Below are positions 1 to 12,858 of a stretch of DNA of 64,000 nt, one piece after another. A program made the translations under genes and the position numbers. The first letter of the stretch is position 1. Every line of letters begins with the position of its first letter. The notes beneath the pieces are model-generated. The model ran no database searches. It had not been told where the DNA came from and worked only from the letters and a program-made list of their open reading frames with translations. This stretch comes from Rosellinia necatrix (taxonomy: Eukaryota > Ascomycota > Sordariomycetes > Xylariales > Xylariaceae): assembly GCA_021209875.1 (NCBI GenBank), contig JAGYVD010000003.1:5642001-5706000 (forward strand), given 5' to 3'.

Positions 1-599
1 TTTAAGCAAAGTTTAACTTTTATATTATTAAACCTAAAATATATAAAACTATTTATTTTTATTAATAGCCTTTTATAAATAATATTAATATAAATTTTAG
101 CTTAAATTTTTATTATATTAATAATAAAATATTATATAAAAAAAAAATTCAGTTGTAAAATAATTAGAAATATTATATATTAAAACTTTAATAAATATAA
201 AAAATTATTTAGAATGTTTTAATAAATAAGCTATATAATATAATTAATAAATTTAATAATATAATAGTTTTATATATAACGATTTAAAAATTTTAGTTAT
301 TTTAAACGTTTTTTTAGTTCTAATAGTTTTATGTTTAAACTTAAAATTATTATATAATTATTTAATTAAGCTAGGTATAATATAAAAAAGCGTTTAACAA
401 TAAATATTATATTGCTTTAAAAATTATACAAAAAAAGAATTTTTAAAATATAAAAATTAATAGTGCTAATAATTTAGCAGATATATTTACTAAATAAAAA
501 CTAAACTAAGCTTTAAAAACCTAGTATTTATAAATAAATTAATTATATAAATTAAAACATATATAAAATAAACTAAAAATAAAAATAATAAAAAGCGGG
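1..599 (+). pseudogene. 3' end of Ty1/copia pol (RNase H C-terminus), element P
   Basis: Decayed end of a copia-type polyprotein reading left to right. At 459-494 one frame reads N-S-A-N-N-L-A-D-I-F-T-K; the A-D-I-(F/L)-T-K block is a known hallmark of the C-terminal RNase H region of copia pol, and the residues before it (about 395-458) also fit that region. A TAA follows directly, where a sense codon is expected, consistent with RIP-type C-to-T or G-to-A change. The rest of the element lies left of the window. A purine-rich run at 579-600 ending in GCGGGG sits where the polypurine tract before a 3' LTR belongs. Family call is firm from the motif; boundaries are not. Confidence 0.75.
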
Positions 600-600
600 G
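579..600 (+). other. Putative polypurine tract of element P
   Basis: Almost all-purine run (A-rich, ending AAAAAGCGGGG) about 85 bases after the copia RNase H motif. Plus-strand priming sites of LTR retrotransposons lie directly 5' of the 3' LTR, so the LTR of P would start near 601. No second copy of that LTR is in the window to prove it. Confidence 0.4.
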
Positions 601-611
601 TTTATATAATA

Positions 612-1100
612 ATAAATATTATTTTTTATATAATAGTAATATAAACTTTATTTTATTATATAATAAAAATATAAGTATAACTAAAAACCTAACTTTTTAA
701 AAACAGGCTTTAATAATATAATAGTAATATATATTATATTTAATTATTATATAACATAGGTTTAATTTTTAGCTAAAGCTTGCAAAGTTTAAAGTTTATA
801 AAAAATATTATAAACCTTAGATTTTATGATTTTTTATTATTTTTTATTTTTAAATATTTTTATTTTTTTTTATATAACAACAGCTTAAATTTTATTTTAT
901 TTATATAAAAAATATATAATTATTATTAAAAGCCTGACTTTTTAAAAAACAGGCCTTAGTAGTATAGTAGTAATATATACAATAGTTAGCTGTTATATAT
1001 TTTAAATTTAATTTTTAATTAAAACTAATAAAGCTTAAAGTTTATAGTTTATAAATAAACTAATATAATAAACTTTAAGCTTTATATTTTTTATATATAA
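612..1100. repeat. Two-unit tandem duplication, period about 244 bp, probably within the P LTR
   Basis: The stretch 612-855 is repeated at 856-1100 with the order of landmarks kept: a TTTATATAA-type block, then a CCTGACTTTTT/AAAAACAGGC inverted repeat (about 687-708 and 931-953), then AGTAATATATA, then AAAGCTT...AAAGTTTATA. The copies differ mainly by C/T and G/A. The inverted repeat has a GCCTG/CAGGC stem around a T/A-run stem. Position just after a copia polypurine-like run suggests LTR sequence with an internal duplication, but the ends were not found. Confidence 0.55.
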
Positions 1101-2507
1101 TAATTAATTTTTTTATATACGAAAAAAACTATATATAAGCTATATTTTTATTTTTACGTTTATACAGACTATATTTTTATTTTTATGTTATTTACGCATA
1201 AAAAAGCAAAATATAAAAAAAGGCAAAAAAGCAAATTTATTTATTTTTTATTTTTTTAGTTATAATTAAAATATCGCGTTTTATATAAACGCTAAATATA
1301 AAAAATAAACATTTTTTAAAACTAAAAACTTAATAATATAAATTAAATAAAGTTTTTTAATTATAGAAGCAGCTATTATATAATTTATATATATATATTT
1401 TAAATATTAAATTTTTAGTTTTAAATTAAAAAGCTTAAAAATAGTTTTTATAATAAATAAATTTAGTTTAAACGTTTATAAAAACGTTTAAAGCTGTTAT
1501 TTAAAATAAAATATTATATAAAAACAGTAGTAATAATATTTTTAATATTTTATTGCACGGAAAAACTTATTAATAAAAAAAATAAAAATATATAAATAAT
1601 TATCTGTTTAAAAAAAAATTATATATATTAATATATAAAAACTATATTAAAGTTTAATAAGCTTAAGTTTTTATAAAAGCAGTAAATTTTTATTTAGCTG
1701 TTTTTTTTTATATAAATAAAATTTATAAACTATAAAATATTTTTTATTAAAAAAAGCGTAAAATAAAAACAAAGGCGGGTAAACGGCATAAAAACAATAA
1801 TAGCAGCAGTAGAAGCAGCAGTAAATATTATTATTATTATGATTATTATTAATGCGATAGCTTTTAAAAGTTAGTATTTATATTATATAAAAAAAAAACT
1901 ATTGTATATATATATATATATATAAAAAAAAAAAAAGCAAATAAAACAGCAGAACAAAAGGTTAGCTATAAATAAAGCTGTATATATATTTAAGCAGCAG
2001 AAAGTATGCTAGCAACTTTAAGCCTAAGCTTAAATATTAAACAGCAGCTATATAAAATATATATAAATTAAAAGCTGCGTATAAACAAAAACTTTATATA
2101 AAAAGCAACTATATATAAATAAATAATTATATATATATAAATAATTATATATAAGCAGAAAATAATATATAAATAAAAACTATAATTAATAAAAAAAACT
2201 AATATTAAAACTATAATAATTAGTTATAGTTATTTATAGCTGTTATATATATATATATTTTATATAAATATATAATATATATATTATATATATATATATA
2301 ACGTATATATTTTATATATAAAATAAAGTGTATTATTATTATTATTTTAATAAGTTGTATGTTAGCAGAATTTTATATAAAATTTAAAATAATATTATAT
2401 ATAATAATTACTTAAATAAAATAATTAAGCATAATAAACATTATATAACAAGAAGTTATATGGTGTTTTTATATAAATAGTACGTAGATCGCATATATAA
2501 AGTCTAT
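1101..2507. other. Degraded AT-rich DNA without recognisable gene; simple repeats
   Basis: I see no open frame or element motif here. It holds an AGC-type triplet run at about 1800-1825 followed by ATT triplets (about 1827-1850), a TA dinucleotide run at about 1906-1923, and TA-rich low-complexity DNA at about 2240-2345. The GC that is left sits mostly in AGCT, GCAG and ACG words, as elsewhere in the window. Likely remains of the P 3' LTR and its old flank. Confidence 0.5.
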
Positions 2508-4737
2508 TTAATAATTTAACTTATTAAATATTATAATTTAGTTTTTTAAATATAAACTTAATTTTAATATTTAAATAAAAACTTTATATTAAATATAAAT
2601 AAAATATTATAAATAATTTTTAAAAATACTGCTAAATTAATTATATTTAATTAATCCTAGTATATTTTAGCTTATAAGCTATTTTAAAAGTTTTTAAGCT
2701 AAAAAAACTTTAAAGCTTTTAATATTAATAATTAAAACATTTAAAAGCTATATTTTATAAATATTAATATATATAGCTAAAATATATAAATTAAAAAATT
2801 TTATATATTAAATATAAAATATATATTATTATATATATAATATAATAAATATTTAAGCTATTTTTAAACAAAAAGCTGTTTAACTTTTTAAAAGCTATAT
2901 TAAAATCTATTTAATTATTTAATAAAATATAATAAATTAAACTAAACTTTAATAATTAAAAACAAATATATTAAATTAATTTATATATATTTTTAATAAA
3001 TAAAACTATTATAGAAGTTTTTAAAAATTAAATAATTTATATATTAAATAAGAAAACGTTATAAGCTTATAATTTATATTATTAAAAATAATTTGAATGT
3101 TTTTATAATAGTTTATAAAAATAAAACTTAATATAAGCTTTAGCTAAAAAATAAAATTAATAACAAGCTTTTTATTTTATATTAAAAACTTATTAAAAAT
3201 ATTAAATAAACTAGCAAAAAATAATTAATAAAATAAATAAACTATTAAATAAAGCTAGCTTATTATTAAAACTATAGTAGAAAATAATTTAAACCGCTAT
3301 TTAATTATATAATAAAAGCTTTTTAAAGCTTAAAACTTTTATGTTTTTTATTATATATTTAAATATTAATTAATATAATATTATTAATAATATAATCTAG
3401 CTTAAATAAAAACATTAATAAATAATTTATAATTAAATTAAAACTAGATATATATATATAAATATTATATATATTTAATAAAAAAAAAACTTGCTGCTAA
3501 AAACAGCAAGTATATAAAATTAAACTTTAAGCTTATATTAAATATTTAATTATAAAAATAATTACTACTAAAAATATAAAATTTAATAAAAAGCTGTTTT
3601 ATTTTAAAAACAAAAAAACTAGTTATTAAAATTAAATAAGCCGCTATAAAAAACTAAAAGCTTTAAATATAATAAATAAATAGCAGTATAAAATAAATAA
3701 TAAATAAAAGCTTAAAAATATTATATATAATTTTTAAAAATATAAAAATATTATAAATATTTTTATTTATAGCCTGGTTAGTTAAACTAATAAATATAAA
3801 TTAAAAATAAATATATTAATAAATCAAATTTTAAACTAAAACTAGCTTTTTAAATATAGCAGCAAAAATTTATTATTTTAACGATAATTTTAAGCTAAAA
3901 ATAGCTTTAATAAAAGCTTTAAAAATAAAATAATTATAACATATAAAAAAATAATTATTTATAGCGCTTTAAAAACGTTATAAATTTTATAACAATAAAA
4001 ATATTAATTTTTAAATAAGTTAGTAAAAGCTAATTTTAGCTAGTTAAATAAGCAATAAAAATTAAAAAAACTTAAATAAAACATAAATATATATATAAAA
4101 TATTTTTACTTATAAATAAATTAAGCTGTAAAATTAAATGAAAAAACTAAATAAAAGCTAAAAATAATATAAAAAGCTTAATATTTATTATAATAATATA
4201 TATAAACCTAGAAATTAATTTATTAAAAATTATATATAAAATATTTTTATAAAAATATATTTTTAAAACAAATAAAAACTTTATATTTTAAAATTGCAAA
4301 TATAAAATATTATATGTTATATTTATAGCTATAATATAATAATATAAAACTAATAAATTAAAAATTAGTTTAAAAATTAAATATATTAAAATGATTTCAT
4401 TAAAAACTTTTATAAAATAAAAAAGCTTAAAACTATTTTTTAAACCAATTTTTAAAAAAAACATATAAAAAATATTTATTATATAAAAAAAAAGTTATAA
4501 AAATAGTTTTAATAAAAAAAAAAAAAACAAGCTATTATGATTTAAATAAATATTTATATATAAATTTACAAAAAAAAATTTAAAATTTATAAAATAAAAC
4601 TAATTATATAAAAAATCTATAAATAATAAATATATTTTAATTAATATATATTATAATGTTTATAGCAAATTTGTTTTAAATAATAATAATAATTAATATA
4701 TATTTTAATTTAAAAATTAAATAGTTTAATATAATAT
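2508..4737 (+). mobile_element. Z0: internal fragment of Ty1/copia family Z (integrase to early RT)
   Basis: Nearly collinear with 6917-9195 (Z1) and with 54395-55338 plus 61960-63290 (Z3), differing by C/T and G/A changes and small indels. The left edge is abrupt: the other copies continue into gag-side sequence while this one changes to unrelated DNA. The right edge ends where the LTR of Z1 begins at 4741, so Z1 apparently inserted into Z0 in the same orientation. About 3180-3330 corresponds to the copia integrase segment recognised in Z3. No intact frame remains. Confidence 0.8.
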
Positions 4738-4740
4738 TTG

Positions 4741-5043
4741 TAATAGTAGTGTAGAACAACTTGGCAATTAAGCCAGGAATCCCTATTTTGGGGATCTTTT
4801 AAGCAGAGGATATATATATGTAAAATATAGTTCTAATGCTGTATTTGCAAGCGTTACACGTTTAAAGCAGGAACGATTTTTAAAATTGTTTTTATTATAT
4901 AATTAATATATATAAATACCTGTGGCTTATTATATTAAATAAAAGCTTTTAAAAAATTTAATTATTTATATTAAATATTTTTAAAATATTACTATGTTTT
5001 TAATAATTAATAAATTTTTTATAAATTAATTTATATTTTATTA
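4741..5043 (+). repeat. Left LTR of Z1
   Basis: 303 bp. It starts TAATAGTAGTGTAGAAC, corresponding to TGATAGTAATGTAGAAC at 52219. GC-richer islands survive at 4757-4815, including a TGGC..GCCA and an ATCCC..GGGAT hairpin. The end is aligned to the right LTR end at 12690. Direct copies: 52219-52522 and 12401-12690; inverted copy from 47624. Confidence 0.75.
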
Positions 5044-6916
5044 AAGTTATAAGCCTGGTTTGTTATTAAACTAGTGTTTTTTTTAAAAGCTGTAATTTAT
5101 TTAAGTTTAAAATATAAAATTATTTATTTAAATTTTTATATAGCTATTATTATTTATTTTAACTAGATTTTTATATTTTAGTTTTAAAGCTTTAAATTCT
5201 GCTACAGCTTTTAAAATAAGCACTGCGTTATTTTTATTTCTGTAATAACGGTTTTAATTATAACGATTAAAACAAATGCTTTTTTAAAAACTATTTATAA
5301 CTAAAATCGCTAGTATATTTATTTAAAGCATTACGTTTAAATAAAAAATATTTAAACGTTTATTAATTTTAATAATAAAAGTTTAGCATATAATTTAAAT
5401 TTGTTTTTTATATAATTAACGCAGAAATTAGCTGCAGCATATTTTAAACTAATAAAAAAAAAATATAACCTATAAAAAATACACGCATAAAAATCTTTAT
5501 ATAAAAATTTTAATCGTAAAAACTTTTTAATGCTTAATATTTTTAAACTTATTATTTAAAAAATTACTACTAAGCTTTTAAATGTTTAAATAGAATATTT
5601 TATTTAGTTTTAAAATAAAACTTATTTTTAATTATGTTATATAATTATATATAAATAAATTAATAAAATAGTTAATATTATATATATAAAAATCGTTATT
5701 AATATAAATATTAAAAACTTTAATTTTATATTTAAAAATTTAATTTTGTTTTATATAATATAATTTTGCTTATTTTATTTTTTATATTATTATTTAATAA
5801 AAATATTAAATAATTATGGCTAAAACTTTTAAAAGCAGAGTTAAAATAATAATATAATATAAAAAATAAAATAAATATATTAAAAATAATAATTTTAAAA
5901 TTTTTTAACATAAATAAAATGTTTATAACAAAAATTTTTAGCAGCAGTAAATATTTATATAACGCTTAATTAAAAACGTTAATAATTTATTATATTAATT
6001 AAATATAAGCTATTAAAAAAAATATGTTTATTTTAATAAAATATAGCAAAATTTTTAATGCTATAATTTATAAATATAATCTAAAAAAAAAAAATAAGTT
6101 TAAAATATTTACAAGCTTAGCGGGCTAATAAACATAAAATAAATTTTTAATTAATATAATAATATATTTAAATAATAAAGCTTAAAAAACGTGCTAAAGC
6201 AATTTAACTAGCTAAAAAGTTATAAATGTTTATATTTAAATAAAATTAAAAATATTTATTTTTAACTTTTAAACTTTATAATAAGCTTTAGTTTATAATT
6301 AATAAAACTAATATATGCTAGTTTAATAAAATTTAAACTAATACAGTAAAAATTAAAAAAATTAAAAAATAATAGTTTTATATACGTTATAAAAACTTAT
6401 GTAGTAAAATTGCTAATTTAAATTAAAAAGTTAATAAAAAAAAAACAAAATAGTTTAAATAATATAATAAACTTTAATAATAAAAATTAAACTATTTTAA
6501 TTTTAATATAACTTTATAATAATCGATTTAATTTTATTAAAAAAATTGCTAGTAATTTAAAAATGTTTTTATAATTAGATTTAAAAATATATTTTAACAA
6601 ATAATATATTAATTAATAACTGCAAAACATTATATTTAATTAATAATAAAAGCTATTAAAACTTAAATTTTTATTTTAATTAAAAATAAAAATATAGTTT
6701 ACGCAGGTATTTTATAGTTTTTATTTTAAATAAAAACAGAAAAATTATTTAAAAATATTATTTAGCTTTAAAAAAATTTTAATAAATATAATGCTTATTA
6801 ATATAACGTTAATAAAAAGTTTTATATAAACATTATTTTAAAAGCTTATTTAATTAAAAAAAATCTAGTATTATAGTTTTAATTATTTACTACGTTTTAA
6901 AAATATAAAAATAATG
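5044..6916 (+). pseudogene. Z1 leader and gag/protease region (inferred)
   Basis: Lies between the left LTR and the integrase block of Z1, where copia elements carry gag and protease. It aligns with 52523-54394 in Z3. No gag or protease motif is readable; stops occur in every frame. The first ~500 bases are T-rich on this strand and the rest A-rich, so coding probably starts well inside. The assignment rests on position only. Confidence 0.4.
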
Positions 6917-9900
6917 TTTTAATAGCTTAATTTATTAAATATTATAACTTAGTTTTTTTAAATATAATTTAATTTTTAATATTTAAATAAAATTTTATAT
7001 TAAATATAAGTAAAATATTATAAATAATTTTAAAAATGCTGCTAAATTAATTATATTTAATTAATTCTAGTATATTTTAGCTTATAAGTTATTTTAAAAT
7101 TTTTTTAAGCTAAAAAAAAACTTTAAAGCTTTTTAGCATTAATAATTAAAATATTTAAAAAGCTGTGCTTTATAAGTATTAATATATATAGCTAAAAACG
7201 TGCAGATTAATAAAATCCTGCGTATTAAATATAAAACATATATTATTATATATATAATATAATAAATATTTAAGCGACTTTTAAATAAAAAGCTGTTTAA
7301 CTTTTTTAAAACTATATTAAAATTTATTTAATTATTTAATAAAATATAATAAATTAAATTAAACTTTAATAATTAAAAACAAATATATTAAATTAATTTA
7401 TATATATTTTTAATAAATAAAACTATTATATAAGTTTTTTAAAATTAAATAATTTATATGTTAAATAAAAAACGTTATAAGCTTGTAGTTTATATTATTA
7501 AAAACGATTTAAATATTTTTATAATAGCTTATAAAAATAAAACTTAATATAAGCTTTAGCTAAAAATAAAAAATTAATAATAAGCTTTTTTATTTTATAT
7601 TAAAAAGCTTGTTAAAAATATTAAACAAGCTAAAAAAAAAATAATCGATAAAATAAATAAACTATTAAATAAAGCTGGCTTATTTTTAAAACTATAGCTA
7701 AAAATAGTTTAAACAGTTGTTTAACTATATAATAAAAGCTTTTTTAAAGCTTAGAATTTTATGTTTTTATTATATATTTAAACGTTAATTAATATAATAT
7801 TATTAATAATATAACCTAGCTTAAATAAAAACGTTAATAAATGATTTATAATTAGATTAAAGCAGGATATATATATATAAATATTATATATATTTAATAA
7901 AAAAAAAAAATTTGCGGCTAAAAAGCAGCAAATATATAAAATTAGATTTTAAGTTTATATTAAATATTTAATTAAATATAAAACAACTAATTTATACTAC
8001 GTATAAATTTTTAATTATAAAAATAATTATTATTAAAAATATTAAATTTAATAAAAGCTGTTTTATTTTAAAAACAAAAAAACTAGCTATTAAAATTAAA
8101 CAAGCAGTAGTAAAAAACTAAAAGCTTTAGATTTAATAAATAAACAGCAGTATAAAACAAATAATAAATAAAAGCGTAAAATATATTATATATAGCTTTT
8201 AAAAATATAAATAATGCTGTAAATATTTTTATTTATAGCCTGGTTAATTAAATTAATAAATATAAATTAAAAATAAATGTGCTAATAAAACAGATTTTAA
8301 AGTAAAAACTAGCTTTTTAAATATAGCAGCAAAAACTTATTATTTTAAATATAATTTTAAGCTAAAAATAGTTTTAATAAAAAGCTTTAAAAATAAAACA
8401 ATTATAACGCGTAAAAAAATAATTATTTATAGCGCTTTAAAAATATTATAAATTTTATAATAATAAAAACGCTAATTATTAAATAAACTAATAAAAATTA
8501 ATTTTAATTAGTTAAACAAACAATAAAAAGCTAAAAAACTTAAATAAAATATAAATATATATATAAAATATTTTAATTTATAAATAGATTAAACTGTAAA
8601 ATTAAGTATAAAAATTAAATAAAAACTAAAAATAATATAAAAATTTAATATTTATAATAATAATATATATAAAGCTAAAATTAATTTATTAAAAATTATA
8701 TATAAATATTTTTATAAAAATATTTTTTAAAACAAATAAAAGCTTTATATTTTAAAATTATAAGTATAAAATATTATATGCTATATTTATAGCTATAATA
8801 TAATAATATAAAACTAATTAATTAAAAGCTAGTTTAAAAATTAAATATATTAAAATAACTTTATTAAAAAATTTTTATAAAATAAAAAAGTTTAAAATTA
8901 TTTTTAAAACAATTTTTAAAAAAAATATATAAAAAATACTTATTATATAAAAAAAAAGTTATAAAAATAGTTTTAACAAAAAAATAAAAAATAAACTATA
9001 GCTATTTAAATAAATATTTATATATAAATTTAATAAAAAAATTTTTAAAAGTTTCTAAAATAAAACTAGTTATATAAAAAATCTATAAAAATAAATACGC
9101 TTTAATTAATATATGCTGTAACGTTTATAATAAATTTTCTTTAAATAATAATAATAATTAATATATATTTTAACTTAAAAATTAAATAGTTTAATATAAT
9201 ATTAATATTTTTAAATATTTTAAAAACAGCAAACTTTTATTATATATTTAATACTAAACAGCTTTAAACAGCATAAAAAGCTATATTATTAAATAAAGCT
9301 TTATATAAGCTATAAAACTTTTATTATTATAATATAATAAATTTTAAATATTTTAAAACGTTTTAAGCTAATTATATTTAATAAAAACTATATTTATTTT
9401 ATATTTTAAATTATAAAATATTTATTTTGTTTTATATAAACAATTTTTAGTTATATATAAAAAAACAATAAAAATTCGCTAAAAAATTATTAATAAAATT
9501 AAAAAGCTTATAAGCTTAAAAATAAAAAATATTGCTTAGTTTTTAAAAATTAAAATAATTTATAACTATATAAAAAAACAATTATATTAGCATATAATTA
9601 ATATATTAAAAAATCGCCGTTTAATTTAATTTAATTAATAATATTTAAACTTTAAAAATATTATTTTTATATAAAAGCTGTTAAAATATATAAAGCAAGC
9701 TTTAAAAAAAAAATTAAAACATATTAAAAAAAATCAGCTTAATATTTTATATAGCAATTATATTATAATTAAATATAATATTTATAGCTATATTATTATT
9801 AAAATATTTTATAAACTTAAGCTTAAATTATATAAAAACAGCTAATTAAATAATTTATTATTTATATTATATAAAATTTTTAAAATTATATATAAAAACA

Positions 9901-10500
9901 AATTTAACAGCTTAAGTTTTATTAATTATAAAAACACGTTATTTATAAACAATATAAAAACTAGGTGTTTTTATATAAATATATTATATTTTATTTAAAA
10001 ATATAATTTTTAAAAACTATTAAATAAAACATAATTTTAATTTTTATAACAAAAGCTAAAATTATCGCTAGAAGCTATATAGTTAAAAAATAATAGCTTT
10101 AAAACAGTTTTTAAAAATTTTATTTTAAACTTAAAAAATATAAATAATTTATTTAAATAATATTTAAACTAGTTATTTAATAATTAATAAATATAAAAAA
10201 TAATTATAAAGCTTAAATATATAAATATATAAAATATATAGTTTAAATAAAAATATTAAAAAGCTTGTTTATAATAAAATATTTTTTATGAATTAAATAT
10301 TAATAAATAGTTTTATAAAAACTTTATATAAATATAATTTAAATATTTTAAAGCTTTATTTAATTTAAATAATTTATATTATAATATAAAACAAACTAAT
10401 AAACTATTAGTTTAAACTTTTAATAATTAATTAAAAAATTAAAAAATAAAAATATTTAAAAACTTTTTAGTTTTATATAATTTTTAAAAAACGTTTTTTT
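6917..10500 (+). pseudogene. Z1 pol relic: integrase then reverse transcriptase/RNase H
   Basis: The integrase part at about 7600-7780 matches the copia pattern described for the element, with Gln and Trp codons turned into TAA/TAG. Downstream (about 8550-9700) the Lys/Asn-rich frame lies where copia RT follows integrase, but I could not pick out the RT catalytic Asp pair by eye. The strand is A-rich, as in other elements here whose direction is known. Integrase is fairly sure; RT/RNase H is by position. Confidence 0.6.
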
Positions 10501-11508
10501 ATTTTAAATTTTTATTAGGATTTTTAAATTATTAGATTTTTAAGCATATTAAAAAACGTTTTAAAATTAAATTATTATAAGCTTTTTAAGCAGCGCTTAA
10601 AAATATAAGCTGTATAATAAAAACAGACAGAAAAATTATAATAAAACAGAAATAAAAAATATAAAAACAGCAACAAATAAAAAAATAACTAGTTATAAAA
10701 ATATAAGCGTTAAAAACAGCTAAAAATATATAAAAGCATAAAATTTATAAAAACAAGCGTTTTTAAAGCTATAATATTTTATTTTTTATTAAAATATTAA
10801 AAATTTAGCGCAGCAAAACTTTAAAATTTAAAATAGTTTATTTTAAATTAATTAAAAATTAATAAAAGCTTATAATAATTATTTATTATAATATTAAAAA
10901 TAAAACAAATAAATATAAAAAATATTTAATTATTAATTAAATATATAAAAATTAATTTTATATTATTAGTTATATATTAATTAATTAATTAAAATATATA
11001 AAATAAAATATAAATTAAAAAATATATTTATATATAAAAATATAACGTTAATATTAATTATTATGTTTAATTGTTTTATAATATAATTTATTTAATTAAT
11101 TAATAAATATAAAATTAATATAGCTTAAATAAAATATTTTTTAAATAATATTTATTAGCTTTAAATATAAACAAATAAAATAAAAATAATATTAATAACA
11201 GCAGCAGCAGTACTATTTATTATATAATGCTTTAAATTAAAAACAGCAGGTAAAAACAGCATATATAACTATATAAAGTTTAGCAGCAGCAGCTTAGCAG
11301 TATTAAATATAATAAAGTTTTAAAAAACTTAAAATAATATATTTTTAATATTTAAACTTAAACTTAAATTAAACAAGGTTAATAAAAATAAATCTAAAAA
11401 AAAACGTTGTTAAAATAAATTAGCATATTTTTTAATTTTAAATATTATATTTAAATAAATTATAAACAAGCAGAAAAAATATTAAAAATATTATTTATAA
11501 CAATATAA

Positions 11509-11597
11509 GCGGCTAAAATAATAAAAACAGCAAAAGCAGCGTTAATAGCAGCAGCAGCAGTAAAAACAGCAGCAGCAGAAGTAGCAGCAGTAACAAA

Positions 11598-11631
<34 letters not shown>

Positions 11632-11652
11632 GCAGCGCAAGCGCAGGCCTAG
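11509..11652 (+). pseudogene. Alanine-rich open segment in the 3' extension of Z1
   Basis: One frame stays open for 47 codons (GCG at 11509 to TAG at 11650-11652) and is dominated by Ala with scattered Lys, Val, Thr and Glu. It consists of GCA triplets rather than random AT sequence. The inverted copy Z2 keeps the same frame open across about 48600-48730 (minus strand) with a different number of Ala codons, so the reading frame rather than just the triplet run seems shared. It lies about 0.75 kb before the 3' LTR and well after pol. Triplet repeats (AGCAGC) also occur at 11199-11214 and 11283-11295. The function is unknown; a gag-like or extra protein tail and simple microsatellite expansion are both possible. 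Confidence 0.45.
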
Positions 11653-12400
11653 CAGCAGTAAAAGCAATTTTAATAACTATTTATAATAACTATAAACAAT
11701 TTAAATATATATTAATAAATAAATTATATTAATAATTTATAAATAAAAATAATATAATTAATAAATATAATATATAATCAATTATAATAATATTTATAAA
11801 TTAATATAATAACAATAAAATTTTAAAATTATAGTTTTAATAAACATAAATAATAAATTTATTAAAAATAAAAATATATTTTAAAACAATAAAAAAAATT
11901 ATATTTTATATTAATATATTAAAAATTTAATAAAATATATAAATAAAAAATAATATATAACTTATATATTTAAACTTAAAAAAAAAAAAAAAAACGTTAA
12001 AAATAAAAAACTAAATATTAACTTATATTTAAATAACTAATAAATTATTAATTATTTTTAAATATTAATAAAAGATTATAAAACTTAATTAAAATATAAA
12101 ATAATAATATAATTAAAAATATATTTAAAAAAAAAATTTTTTAAACGCGTTAATATAATTAAAAATAAATTATTTATAGCTTTAAAAAAAGACTACGCTA
12201 TATAATTTTATTTTTATTTATTAGTATATATAAACAAGCTAATTATATTATTAAAACATATATATTATTAAAATATAAACTAATTAATTTATTAAAAATG
12301 TTTAAAAAAACTAATTTAAACAAAAAATCTAAAAAATAATTAAAAATAAAACAATAAATTAATTAATAAATTAATTAATTTAAAAATATATAAAATAATA

Positions 12401-12690
12401 TAAAATAATGTAATAATTAAGCTAAAAATTTTTATTTTACAAATTTTTAAATAAAAATATATATATATAAAATATAGTTTTAATATTATATTTATAAATA
12501 TTATATGTTTAAAATAAAACAACTTTTAAAATTATTTTATTATATAATTAATATATATAAATACTTATAGCTTATTATATTAAATAAAAACTTTTAATAA
12601 ATTTAATTATTTATACTAAACATTTCTAAAATATTACCACGCTTCTAATAATCAATAAATCTTTCTACAGATCGATCCACACCTCCGTTA
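12401..12690 (+). repeat. Right LTR of Z1
   Basis: About 290 bp. It matches the left LTR after a small deletion near its start; the shared core runs from ATATATATATA..AAATATAGTT to GCTTATTATATTAAATAAA. The last 60 bases (12640-12690) are much less mutated than the left copy: GATCGATCCACACCTCCG here against an all-A/T version there. The mirror copy at 47624 begins with the reverse complement (AGGTGTGGATCGATC), which fixes the end. Confidence 0.75.
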
Positions 12691-12858
12691 AAAAAGATAA
12701 AGATCTAACTATTCTGATCTAACTTCTGGATCTAGCTAAGTGCATGGGCCAGGGCTTCTTTATTAGGGCTAGTTTTAAATAATAAAGTGTGTAGCTTTGC
12801 CACGTTATAAGTAGGGCTATAGCGTTTATATAAGCGATTTTTCTGTTAGCGCATATTA
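12690..12858 (-). repeat. Left LTR of W, truncated at its outer end
   Basis: Aligns with the last ~169 bases of the 205-bp LTR. It keeps GATCTAACTATTCTGATC, the hairpin region and the GCGTTTATATAAGCG promoter-like palindrome. The outer ~36 bases present in the other two copies (a GTGCACC..GGGGGG block) are replaced by the end of Z1. Confidence 0.75.

Larger units (their letters stand above)
4741..12690 (+). mobile_element. Z1: near-complete Ty1/copia-type LTR retrotransposon, RIP-degraded
   Basis: About 7.95 kb, with a left LTR (4741-5043) and a matching right LTR (12401-12690) in direct orientation. The coding strand is plus: the integrase segment at about 7600-7780 reads like copia integrase after its catalytic core (a K-I-x-K-I-N-K-L-L-x-K-A-G-L block, then A-V-x-T-A-V-x-L-Y-N), clearest in the Z3 copy. 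Integrase lies before the RT region, the diagnostic copia order. The whole internal region is riddled with TAA/TAG. Unusually, about 1.8 kb lies between the expected end of pol (near 10.5 kb) and the 3' LTR, including an alanine-rich frame. The right end abuts a truncated W LTR, and no clean target duplication is visible. Confidence 0.8.

Noticed and set aside
11509..11652. Triplet tract as a CRISPR or minisatellite array
   Set aside because: Period three, no spacers, and an open reading frame shared with the Z2 copy; it is a coding-type triplet repeat.
12340..12522. 60-codon minus frame
   Set aside because: Spans the edge of the Z1 right LTR and is a chance frame in AT-rich DNA.
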